DNA of 38,994 bases from Quadrisphaera sp. (GTDB lineage: Bacteria; Actinomycetota; Actinomycetes; Actinomycetales; Quadrisphaeraceae). The notes beneath the pieces were generated by a model. It was not told the DNA's origin, made no database searches, and saw nothing but the letters and a program-made list of their open reading frames with translations. Location of the stretch: assembly GCA_029258695.1 (NCBI GenBank), contig JARIBR010000069.1:1-38994 (forward strand), in the 5' to 3' direction. A program made the translations under genes and the position numbers. Of this stretch, positions 16,093 through 23,060 are shown piece by piece. Positions within the stretch are counted from its first letter, which is position 1. Every line of letters begins with the position of its first letter.

Positions 16093-16449
16093 TCAGGACT
16101 GCAGCCAGGACACCGCGTGGTCGCGCTCGCCGGGCGCGAAGATCTGCACGGTCATCCGCGGCAGGTCGTTGGTGGCGCGGACCACGTCGCCGAGCGCCGA
16201 CATCTCCGTGAGCACCGCGGCGCGGTCCACGTCGGCGAGCAGGCCGGCGCCGGTCAGCTCGTCCCACACCGCCTGGGGCTCGACCCGGTCGAGGTCGACG
16301 TCGCGCATGTCGAGGAGGATGCGCAGGGGCCCGTGGCCCGAGGCCTGGGTCATGCGCTCGCGCACGGCGTCGGTCTCGTCCGCGTCGATCCCCCCGTCAT
16401 AGGTGAGGTCGATGATGTTGGTGCCGTCGATGACGTCGCTGCTGAGCAC
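16093..16449 (-). CDS. SpoIIAA-like STAS-domain protein
   Basis: A 118-residue protein with the alternating pattern of the SpoIIAA-like STAS family: NIIDLTYDGGIDADETDAV, PLRILLDMRDVDLDRV, then VDRAAVLTEMSALGDVVR and MTVQIFAPGERDHAVSWLQS. Family members are small cytosolic proteins of uncertain role, related to anti-anti-sigma factors but lacking a defined phosphorylation site. GTG at 16449 was chosen because GAGGA lies about seven bases upstream; the frame continues upstream through a hairpin and has no better start. It is divergent from the Asp23 operon, sharing an intergenic region with two strong inverted repeats, so the two may be co-regulated. Confidence 0.75.
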   Translation of the reverse strand: MLSSDVIDGTNIIDLTYDGGIDADETDAVRERMTQASGHGPLRILLDMRDVDLDRVEPQAVWDELTGAGLLADVDRAAVLTEMSALGDVVRATNDLPRMTVQIFAPGERDHAVSWLQS

Positions 16450-16461
16450 GGTGGGTCCTCT

Positions 16462-16512
16462 TCTCGGGTCTTCTCGGGTCTTCTCTGGCTGAAGACTCGA
16501 GAAGACCCGAGA
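16462..16512. promoter_or_regulatory. 22-bp inverted repeat upstream of the STAS gene
   Basis: Positions 16462-16483 and 16491-16512 are inverted copies with one mismatch around a 7-nt spacer. Each arm is built from 10-bp units (TTCTCGGGTC on the left). In the STAS transcript it would form a long hairpin ending 12 bases before the start codon and bordering the ribosome-binding site; as DNA it could be an operator with two half-site pairs. Confidence 0.7.
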
Positions 16513-16522
16513 CACCGTGCCG

Positions 16523-16545
16523 CACCTGCGGAGTCTCCGCACGTG
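16523..16545. promoter_or_regulatory. Near-perfect palindrome upstream of the Asp23 operon
   Basis: The core TGCGGAGTCTCCGCA (16527-16541) is a perfect palindrome around one base. The symmetry extends to 23 bp (CACCTGCGGAG to CTCCGCACGTG) with one mismatched pair. It lies between the divergent STAS and Asp23 genes and looks like a dimer-binding operator. Confidence 0.6.
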
Positions 16546-16642
16546 GAGGATCATGTCCGCACCACCCGCCCCGTCCCGTACGGGTCAGGGGGTGACGCAC
16601 ACGGTGGCCACCGGCCACCATCCCCACCACGGAGGACGAACG

Positions 16643-17170
16643 ATGAGCACACCCACCACCAGCACCTCGGGCAGGACCGGCAGCCAGAGCAGCGGAGGCA
16701 GCGAGGTCGCGCGCAACGACTCCAGCGGCGTCCTGGCCACAGGCACGCCCAGCGAGCTGCAGACCCCGCAGGGCAACACGACCATCGCCGACAGCGTCGT
16801 CTCCAAGATCGCCGGCGTCTCCGCGCGCGAGGTCTCCGGGGTGCACTCCCTCGGCGGCGGCGCAGCCCGGGCCTTCGGCTCGCTGCGCGACCGCATCCCC
16901 GGCGCCTCGAGCTCCACCAGCCAGGGCATCAACGTCGAGGTCGGCGAGACCCAGGCCGCGGTGGACCTCGACATCGTCGCCGAGTACGGCGTGTCCATCG
17001 CCGACCTCGCGAAGGCCATCCGCAAGAACGTCATCTCCTCGGTGGAGAGCATGACCGGGCTCGAGGTCGTCGAGGTCAACATCTCCGTCAACGACATCCA
17101 CCTGCCCGGCGAGGACGAGGAGCGTCCGGAGGACCAGCGTCGCCAGCCGGAGCCGGCCCGGGTCCAGTGA
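16643..17170 (+). CDS. Asp23/Gls24 family envelope stress protein
   Basis: A 175-residue protein with a Ser/Thr/Gly-rich N-terminus and an Asp23/Gls24 domain: NTTIADSVVSKIAGVSAREV, GVHSLGGGAARAF, then INVEVGETQAAVDLDIVAEY, SIADLAKAIRKNVISSVESM and VVEVNISVNDIHLPGE. In Staphylococcus Asp23 is a membrane-tethered protein that reacts to cell-envelope stress and is anchored by AmaP. The gene order here (Asp23, small protein, DUF2273, Asp23, DUF6286, AmaP-like) is a common actinobacterial version of that module. ATG at 16643 is preceded by GGAGGA. It is the first gene of the operon. Confidence 0.9.
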   Translation: MSTPTTSTSGRTGSQSSGGSEVARNDSSGVLATGTPSELQTPQGNTTIADSVVSKIAGVSAREVSGVHSLGGGAARAFGSLRDRIPGASSSTSQGINVEVGETQAAVDLDIVAEYGVSIADLAKAIRKNVISSVESMTGLEVVEVNISVNDIHLPGEDEERPEDQRRQPEPARVQ

Positions 17171-17502
17171 GCGCGCGCGCCGCGGCCTCGCCCGCCGGGG
17201 GAGAGGTCGACGTCGACGCGGTGGTCTCGGCGGTGAGCGCCCTGCCCGAGGTCGTGTCGCTGGCCGCCGCCGGCGTGGTGCCCGTGGCCACGTACCTGCC
17301 CGGGCGCAGGGTCGCCGGCGTCCGCGCGGACGACCACGCCGTCACCGTCGCGGTGGTCGGTGCGCTCTGGCACCCGGTGGCCGACGTCGCCTCTGCCGTC
17401 CGGCGCGCGGTGGCCCCGCTCGCCGGCGGCCGGCGGGTCGACGTCCGCCTCGAGGACGTGGCGGTCCCTGCGGGCGCGCCCGCGGACGCCCGAGGCCGCT
17501 GA
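17167..17502 (+). CDS. Small protein of the Asp23 operon
   Basis: A 111-residue protein, EVDVDAVVSAVSALPEVVSL, PVATYLPGRRVAGVRADD, then TVAVVGALWHPVADVASAVRR and RRVDVRLEDVAVP. The alternation of a short helix, two strands and a closing helix resembles a reduced Asp23-like domain, and such small proteins recur at this place in actinobacterial operons; its job is unknown. The start GTG overlaps the upstream Asp23 stop by GTGA, so it is translated with it. A hairpin follows before the next gene. Confidence 0.7.
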   Translation: MSARAAASPAGGEVDVDAVVSAVSALPEVVSLAAAGVVPVATYLPGRRVAGVRADDHAVTVAVVGALWHPVADVASAVRRAVAPLAGGRRVDVRLEDVAVPAGAPADARGR

Positions 17503-17545
17503 CCGCGACCCACCCTGGACCCGACCACCACGCGCCACCGGCCGT

Positions 17546-17581
17546 GCCGCCTCTCCGGGCTCCGGGCCCCGGTGAGGCGGC
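17546..17581 (+). terminator. Hairpin inside the Asp23 operon
   Basis: GCCGCCTCTCCGGG (17546-17559) pairs with CCCGGTGAGGCGGC (17568-17581): 14 bp with one mismatch and an 8-nt loop. It sits in the only sizeable gap of the operon (133 bp). It may be a partial terminator or an mRNA-processing stem that lowers expression of the downstream four genes. Confidence 0.5.
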
Positions 17582-17635
17582 CGCACCGCGCAGGGCCTTC
17601 TTGCACGCTCCACCCACCCCCTCTTGGAGATCTCC

Positions 17636-17821
17636 ATGAACCCCACCTCGGTCGGCCTCTTCGCCGGTCTGCTCCTCGCGCTCATCGGGACGCTCGGCGG
17701 CTTCGACGCCTTCCTGCTCGCCGTCCTGCTCGGCGCCGTCGGCCTGGTCGTCGGCCGCGTGGTCACCGGCAAGCTCGACCTCACGCAGTACCTCGGCGGC
17801 TCGGGCCGCGGGCAGCGGTGA
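17636..17821 (+). CDS. DUF2273 small membrane protein
   Basis: A 61-residue protein with two close hydrophobic helices: NPTSVGLFAGLLLALIGTLG and FLLAVLLGAVGLVVGRVV, then a short tail KLDLTQYLGG. This is the DUF2273 pattern, found beside Asp23 genes in Gram-positive bacteria, where it is thought to help attach Asp23 to the membrane. ATG at 17636 has GGAG seven bases upstream; the upstream in-frame ATG at 17624 lacks one. Its stop overlaps the next gene by GTGA. Confidence 0.85.
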   Translation: MNPTSVGLFAGLLLALIGTLGGFDAFLLAVLLGAVGLVVGRVVTGKLDLTQYLGGSGRGQR

Positions 17822-18186
17822 CCGGCGCCGAGGAGCGCGGCAGCCTGACCATCGAGGACCGCGTGGTGGAGCGGGTCGCCAGCTACGCCGTCTCCCAGGT
17901 CACCGGCGCCGCGGCCGCCCCCCGCCGCGTGCTCGGGGTCGCCGTCGGTGACGCCGAGCCCGACCGGGACGCCCAGGTCGACGCCCGCGTCGACGGCGAC
18001 ACCGCCGTGCTCGAGGCCAGCATCGCCGTGCGCTGGCCGCTGTCGATCGCCCGCGTCGTCGCCGACGTGCGGCGCCGCGTGGTCGACGAGGTCACGGCGA
18101 CCACGGGGCTGCGCGTCGACCACGTCGACGTCGAGGTCGTCGCCCTGACCTCACCGGCCACCCGCGACGCCGCGAGGGTGAGGTGA
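17818..18186 (+). CDS. Second Asp23/Gls24 family protein
   Basis: A 122-residue, shorter Asp23-type protein: SLTIEDRVVERVASYAVSQV, then RRVLGVAVGD, TAVLEASIAVRWPLSIARVV, ADVRRRVVDEVTATTGLRV and DHVDVEVVAL. Compared with the first Asp23 gene it lacks the long Ser/Thr-rich N-terminus and has a divergent middle. The two may form a mixed complex at the membrane; this is inference. The start GTG overlaps the DUF2273 stop and its own stop overlaps the next start, both by GTGA. Confidence 0.85.
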   Translation: MTGAEERGSLTIEDRVVERVASYAVSQVTGAAAAPRRVLGVAVGDAEPDRDAQVDARVDGDTAVLEASIAVRWPLSIARVVADVRRRVVDEVTATTGLRVDHVDVEVVALTSPATRDAARVR

Positions 18187-18719
18187 CCGCGATGAGCACG
18201 GTCAACCGCGTGCTCGCCGCCCTGCTGGCCCTCGCGCTGTTCCTCGGCGGCCTGCTCGTCGCCGTGGAGTGCGTGCTCGCGGCGCTGCGCCGGCCCGGCT
18301 GGGTGATCCCCCGGGAGCGGTGGACGACGGCCCTGACGTCGACGGCCTGGAACGAGACGCTGGTGCGCCTGGTCGCGGCCGGGGTCGTCGTCGTCGGGCT
18401 GCTGCTCCTGCTCGCCGCGCTGCGCCGCGGCGCCCCCGGCACCCTCGCGCTGCCGACGACCACCGACGGCGTGGACGTCCGGGCCCAGCGTCGCGGGGTG
18501 GAGCACTCGGTCGAGTCCGCCGCCCGGCGCACCGACGGCATCATCGGGGCCCGCGCCAGGGTGACGCGGCACGCCGTCAAGGTCACGGCGGCCACGTCGC
18601 TGCGCGACCCGGGCGACACCGCGTCGGCGGTGCGCCGCGCCGTCGACGCCCGCCTGGGCGAGCTCGGCCTGGACGGCCGGCTGCGCGCCAAGGTCACCCT
18701 CGACCAGAGGGGCTCATGA
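18183..18719 (+). CDS. DUF6286-type membrane protein of the Asp23 operon
   Basis: A 178-residue protein with two membrane helices (VLAALLALALFLGGLLVAVE and LVRLVAAGVVVVGLLLLLAAL) separated by a short loop with WVIPRERWTTAL, and a C-terminal cytoplasmic domain (VEHSVESAARRTDGIIGARA, VTRHAVKVTAATSLRDPGDT, AVRRAVDARLGELGL). This C-terminal part is itself Asp23-like in rhythm, and the layout matches the DUF6286 family. GTG at 18183 overlaps the upstream stop; ATG at 18192 is an alternative. It probably works with the AmaP-like protein encoded next. Confidence 0.75.
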   Translation: MTAMSTVNRVLAALLALALFLGGLLVAVECVLAALRRPGWVIPRERWTTALTSTAWNETLVRLVAAGVVVVGLLLLLAALRRGAPGTLALPTTTDGVDVRAQRRGVEHSVESAARRTDGIIGARARVTRHAVKVTAATSLRDPGDTASAVRRAVDARLGELGLDGRLRAKVTLDQRGS

Positions 18720-19327
18720 TGAGCGCCGACCAGCCGCGCTCCACACCGGTCACTCACCCGCTGCACGGCGTCAACCGCGCCGTCCTGCTCGTCCTGGCGC
18801 TGCTCCTCGTCGCCGCGGGCGTCCTCGCGCTCCTCGTCGGCATCGGTCAGCTCGTCCTCGACCCCGGCTCGTCGCTGGTCCCCGCCGAGGCGGTGGACTG
18901 GCTCACCGCCCGCCCGTGGCTGTGGTGGGTCGGCGCCGGGGTGGCCCTGCTCCTCGCTCTGCTAGGCCTGTGGTGGCTGGTGCCCCAGCTGCGCACCGAG
19001 CGGGTCGCCAGCGTCGACCTCGCCGAGACCGGCGCGGGCGGCGGCATCACCCAGGTGCGCTCGGCCGGGATCACCGAGGCGGTGGAGGACGACGCGGAGT
19101 CCATCGCCGGCGTCGCGCGCGCCCACGCCCGCGTCGCCGGTGAGCGCACCACCCGCGTCGAGCTCACCGTCGCCCTCACCGAGGACGCCGACGTCCCGCG
19201 CGTGCGCCGGGCGATCGAGGAGCAGACGGTGGCCCACCTCCGCACGGCCCTGGACGCGCCCGACCTGCCCGTCCACGTCGAGCTGAGGGCCGGAGCGCAG
19301 CCGGCGCGCGAGCGCAGCGTGCGGTAG
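18716..19327 (+). CDS. AmaP-like membrane anchor of the Asp23 system
   Basis: A 203-residue protein with two membrane helices (AVLLVLALLLVAAGVLALLV and WVGAGVALLLALLGLWWLVP) and a cytoplasmic C-terminal domain (ITQVRSAGITEAVEDDAESI, AHARVAGERTTRVELTVALT, VPRVRRAIEEQTVAHLRTAL). The arrangement matches the alkaline shock response membrane anchor AmaP, which holds Asp23 at the membrane. Two consecutive ATGs (18716 and 18719) are possible starts; the first overlaps the upstream stop by ATGA. It closes the operon, and a hairpin lies 13 bases after its stop. Confidence 0.75.
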   Translation: MMSADQPRSTPVTHPLHGVNRAVLLVLALLLVAAGVLALLVGIGQLVLDPGSSLVPAEAVDWLTARPWLWWVGAGVALLLALLGLWWLVPQLRTERVASVDLAETGAGGGITQVRSAGITEAVEDDAESIAGVARAHARVAGERTTRVELTVALTEDADVPRVRRAIEEQTVAHLRTALDAPDLPVHVELRAGAQPARERSVR

Positions 19328-19340
19328 CGCGTCCCCCGCG

Positions 19341-19378
19341 GCGACGGCCCCCCGCCCCAGACGGGTGCGGGCCGTCGC
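19341..19378 (+). terminator. Terminator-like hairpin after the Asp23 operon
   Basis: GCGACGGCCC (19341-19350) and GGGCCGTCGC (19369-19378) form a perfect 10-bp stem around an 18-nt loop that can itself pair (CCCG/CGGG). No T-tract. The rest of the gap to 19595 has no supported gene. Confidence 0.65.
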
Positions 19379-19595
19379 GTCGAGGGGGGAGTCGGTGCGG
19401 GCGACACGCCGCAGGACGTCGCACCGGATCCCCGCTCGATGGCCGTGCACGACGTCGACTCCCCGTTCGACCGGCTGACGGTGCCCGGCGACCCCGTCGC
19501 CGTCCGGCTCGCCCGTCGCGTCCCCTTCGTGCCCGTGTGAGCGTTTCGCACCTACAGTGAGCGCGCCCCGCTGGACCGACGTGAGGACCCCACGC

Positions 19596-21851
19596 ATGCC
19601 CCGCGACACCCGCCGGACGATCTTCGCCGTGGCCCGTGGCCAGTACGGGAACATCGGCGACGTCATGCTGCGGCGCCAGCTCCTGGACTGGGTGCGTGAC
19701 GCCGGCCCGCTGCACGTCTACCTCGGTGACGCCCCGCCCGGGTACGCCGAGGGCCTGGCCCTGCAGCCGCAGGACGTGACGTACTGCTCGCTCCGGCGGT
19801 GGTACGCCGCGGCGCTGCGCGCGGCGGCGGCCGGGCGGGGGGCCTACGTCTTCAAGCCCGGGGAGATCCAGCTGACGCTGCTCGGGCTCAAGGAGCACCT
19901 CGTGATGCTGCCGCTGCTGGCGGTGCTCCGGGTGCGAGGGGGCCGCGCGGTGCGGGTCGGTGTGGGCACGCGGGGGTTCGCGAGGCTCCCGCGGGCGCTC
20001 GTCCGGCCGTCGGTGGCTCTGTCCGACCTCACGCTGTGGCGTGACGACGCGACGGCGGCCTACCTGGGTGGATCGGCGATGCCCGACCTGGCGTTCGGTG
20101 AGGGCGCCGACGACGAGGTCCTGGCCGAGGCCGGTGCGGGCGCCGGCGACCGGGACGTCCTCGTGGTCTCCCTGCGCGGCGACGGCGACGAGCGTCCCTA
20201 CCCCACCCCCGCCGCGCTGGCCGGCATCGCCGCCCACGCCCGCGCGCACGGCCTCGAGGTCTGGACCGTGACGCAGGTCCAGGTCGACGACGAGCGCGCC
20301 GCGGCCCTCGCCGCGGACCTGGGTGGCCGCGCGCTGCGGTGGGGCGAGGCGCGCGGCCACGACGCCGCCGAGCGCGAGCTCCGCGCCCTGTACGCCCGCG
20401 CCGCGGTGGTGGTCTCGGACCGCCTGCACGTGCTGGTCGCGGCCTTCACCGAGGGAGCGGTGCCCGTCGCCGGCGCCGTCGTCGCGTCGGAGAAGATCGC
20501 CCGGCACCTGTCCACGATCGGCGTCGACGACGTCGGGCTCGACCTGCGCGGCGACGACGCCGGGGCGGTGGAGCGGCGGATCGACGTCCTCGCCGGGCGC
20601 CGCCCGGAAGCGTTCGACGCGCTGCGCCGGGCCCGGGCCCGCCTGCAGGGCCACCGCGCCGAGGTGCTCGGCGTGCTGCGCGACGACGGTGGGCGCGCGC
20701 GAGGTGCCACGGGCGCCCGCGCCTCACGTGCCCCTGCCCCGGGCGCCCGCGCCTCCGACGGCCTCGGCTGGCTCGCCGAGGAGATCGGACCGACGCGCCG
20801 CCTGACCGCGTACCACCTGGGGCGGGTCGGTGACGTGGCCGGCGGCATGACGCAGGTGCTCAACGGCTACCTCGAGCACCGCTTCGAGCGCGTCGGCGTG
20901 CGGGTGCTCACCACCCGCGGCGACCCGCACGACACGCGGGCGTCGGTGGTCGCCTCCCTGGGCGCCGCACGGCGCGTGGCGCTGCTGCCCTGGTCGTCGG
21001 TGGTCGTCGCCCACGTCTCCGAGCGGGGCTCCTTCCTGCGCGAGGGGGGCCTGCTGCGCCTGGCCCGCGCCCGTGGGCTGGCGACCGTCGCGCACGTCCA
21101 CGGCAGCTCGTTCGCGGCGTTCGCCGCCGCCCGGCCACGGCTGGTGCGCTGGGTCCTGAGCGCCGCGGACCGGGTCATCGTGCTGTCGGAGGAGTCCCGC
21201 GAGGTGGCGCTGCGCGCGCTCGGCGGGCAGGGAGCGGACGACGCGTGGGGGGCCCGCGTGGTGCTCGTCCCCAACGCCATCGCGGGCGGCGCCGACGTGC
21301 CGCTGGCCGACAAGGACGACCTCGTGGTGTTCGGCGGGAGCGTCTCGCACCGCAAGGGCATCGACGTCCTGCAGCGCGCGTGGGAGGCGGTGGACGCCCC
21401 CGGGTGGGAGCTGGTCGTCGCCGGGCCCGTGGCCGACCCCCACCTCATCCGTGACGACGTGCCGGGCATGCGGCTCGCCGGACCGGTGCCCCACGCCGAG
21501 CTGATGACCCTGCTGGACCGGTCCCGCGTCGCGGTGCTGCCGTCCCGCGACGAGGCGCTGCCGATGTTCGTCCTCGAGGCGATGGCGCGTGACAACGCCG
21601 TGGTCGCCACCGACGTCGGCGGCGTCGCGGAGGTGCTCGCCGGCGGCGCCGGGACGGTGGTCCCCGCCGGCGACGCGGGTGCGCTGCGCGGCGCCCTCCA
21701 GGAGGTGATCTCCTCGGCGCAGCGGCGTGAGGAGATCGCGGCGAGCGGCCGGGCGGCGTTCGAGGACCGCTACCGCGCCGACCGGGTCTTCAGCCTCCTG
21801 GAGGAGGTGTGGACCGCGGCGTGGTCACGGTCTCGGGCGCGGCGGTGGTGA
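19596..21851 (+). CDS. Polysaccharide pyruvyl transferase-GT4 fusion protein
   Basis: A 751-residue two-domain protein. Residues ~1-355 match the polysaccharide pyruvyl transferase family: FAVARGQYGNIGDVMLRRQL with the GN-x-GD motif, AYVFKPGEIQL, and VVVSDRLHVLVAAFTEGAVP. A linker of about 35 residues rich in Ala, Arg, Gly and Pro (containing a 15-bp DNA repeat at 20711-20725 and 20741-20755) leads to a GT-B glycosyltransferase of family 4: LATVAHVHGSSFAAFA, VVLVPNAIAGG, LVVFGGSVSHRKGIDVL, and EALPMFVLEAMARDNAVVAT with the E-x7-E pair. It could add a sugar and its pyruvate ketal together. ATG at 19596 has AGGA eight bases upstream; GTG at 19557 is an alternative. Its 3' end overlaps the convergent acyltransferase gene. 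Confidence 0.85.
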   Translation: MPRDTRRTIFAVARGQYGNIGDVMLRRQLLDWVRDAGPLHVYLGDAPPGYAEGLALQPQDVTYCSLRRWYAAALRAAAAGRGAYVFKPGEIQLTLLGLKEHLVMLPLLAVLRVRGGRAVRVGVGTRGFARLPRALVRPSVALSDLTLWRDDATAAYLGGSAMPDLAFGEGADDEVLAEAGAGAGDRDVLVVSLRGDGDERPYPTPAALAGIAAHARAHGLEVWTVTQVQVDDERAAALAADLGGRALRWGEARGHDAAERELRALYARAAVVVSDRLHVLVAAFTEGAVPVAGAVVASEKIARHLSTIGVDDVGLDLRGDDAGAVERRIDVLAGRRPEAFDALRRARARLQGHRAEVLGVLRDDGGRARGATGARASRAPAPGARASDGLGWLAEEIGPTRRLTAYHLGRVGDVAGGMTQVLNGYLEHRFERVGVRVLTTRGDPHDTRASVVASLGAARRVALLPWSSVVVAHVSERGSFLREGGLLRLARARGLATVAHVHGSSFAAFAAARPRLVRWVLSAADRVIVLSEESREVALRALGGQGADDAWGARVVLVPNAIAGGADVPLADKDDLVVFGGSVSHRKGIDVLQRAWEAVDAPGWELVVAGPVADPHLIRDDVPGMRLAGPVPHAELMTLLDRSRVAVLPSRDEALPMFVLEAMARDNAVVATDVGGVAEVLAGGAGTVVPAGDAGALRGALQEVISSAQRREEIAASGRAAFEDRYRADRVFSLLEEVWTAAWSRSRARRW

Positions 21852-22905
21852 CCGCGCGCTGCCGGCGCGCCGGCACCAGCCACGCGGGCGGCATGTACAG
21901 CCACCGCACGCGTCGCACGAGCCGCGCCAGGGCGTAGGAGCCGGCCAGCGCGCCCAGGCCCAGGGACGCCTGGAGGGCGGCGTCGAGCCAGCGCGGCCAC
22001 GTCGGGTCGGCGGCGGCGACCAGCGCGGCCACCGGGACGATGAGGAACAGGTGGACGAGGTAGATGACGAACGTCTCCTCGCCCAGCGCGGTGAGCACCT
22101 GGCGCACCCGCCCCTGGCGCAGGCGGGCGCAGACCGTGATCCCCAGGGCGACCGCGGCCACCTGACCGGCGAGCGCCAGGAACGGGAGCCAGCGCAGCCC
22201 GGTCAGCAGGCCGACGGTGATGACCGCGATGGCCAGCAGGAGGAGGACCTGGTGCCGCGGACGCACGCGGGACACGGCGGACTTGATCGGCTGGGCCAGC
22301 ACGGCGCCGGCGACGAAGAAGAAGAACAGGCCGCCCACGCGGTCCAGCCCGATGTTGCCCACGTCGACCAGCCGTGAGGTGAACGCGGTGGACAGCACCG
22401 CGGAGCCGCCCAGCTGGAGCCACACCGGGGCGGGGGCGATGAGCCAGCGCGCCAGGGTGAAGACGAGCAGCGCCCACAGGAACCAGTAGCTGCTGCTCGG
22501 CCACACCAGGAGCAGCAGCAGGGTCGTCGGGTCGGTCGCGGGGAGGTCGCCCATGCCCCCCTCCAGGCCCGGCACGACGAGGTAGAAGACCGTGCGGATC
22601 AGGGACCAGAGCACGTAGAGGTAGAGCAGGGGGAGCAGGCGGCGCCACCACAGCGTGCGCAGCGTCATCCGGCGGTGGGAGGCGGCCGCCATCCCGACGA
22701 TGAGGAAGAACGCCGGCATCGGGAACAGCTCGAAGGCGGCCTTCGCCCGGCCCAGCAGGACGTCCACGCCGGCCCCCTGCAGGTACAGCGTGGCGTGGTA
22801 GGCGACGACCAGGGCGATCGCCAGGCCCTTCGTGGCGGTCGCCCAGGTGCCGGGGACGGCGCGGGCCCTCGTGGTGCCGTCGGCCCGGGTGCCCGTGGCG
22901 TCCAT
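21790..22905 (-). CDS. Acyltransferase-3 family membrane protein
   Basis: A 371-residue integral membrane protein with about ten hydrophobic helices. The start (TWATATKGLAIALVVAYHAT) contains the conserved His of acyltransferase-3 enzymes, followed by FFLIVGMAAASHRRMTLRTL and WWRRLLPLLYLYVLWSLIRT, the family's Arg-containing second helix region; later GEETFVIYLVHLFLIVPVAA is the usual last catalytic-face helix. These enzymes O-acylate (usually O-acetylate) sugars of surface polymers. ATG at 22905 is preceded by GGAGGGAG; the longer frame has no such site. Its stop lies inside the 3' end of the convergent fusion gene, giving a 62-bp coding overlap. Confidence 0.9.
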   Translation of the reverse strand: MDATGTRADGTTRARAVPGTWATATKGLAIALVVAYHATLYLQGAGVDVLLGRAKAAFELFPMPAFFLIVGMAAASHRRMTLRTLWWRRLLPLLYLYVLWSLIRTVFYLVVPGLEGGMGDLPATDPTTLLLLLVWPSSSYWFLWALLVFTLARWLIAPAPVWLQLGGSAVLSTAFTSRLVDVGNIGLDRVGGLFFFFVAGAVLAQPIKSAVSRVRPRHQVLLLLAIAVITVGLLTGLRWLPFLALAGQVAAVALGITVCARLRQGRVRQVLTALGEETFVIYLVHLFLIVPVAALVAAADPTWPRWLDAALQASLGLGALAGSYALARLVRRVRWLYMPPAWLVPARRQRAVTTAAPETVTTPRSTPPPGG

Positions 22906-23060
22906 GCGGTCTCCCTCCTGCACCCCGGTTCGCCCACGGCGACGTGCCCGTCGTGATCGTTGAACGGTGGACTGTATCGGCTGCCGGGCATTCCGCGGAT
23001 CCGTGAGGTAGTGGTACAAACTTCGGGACCATCATCCAGCTCCTGGACCAGGGACCGCCC

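Noticed and set aside
19379..19544. Short plus-strand frame after the Asp23 operon hairpin (ending FVPV then stop)
   Set aside because: No ribosome-binding site and no recognisable family; a chance frame cannot be excluded.
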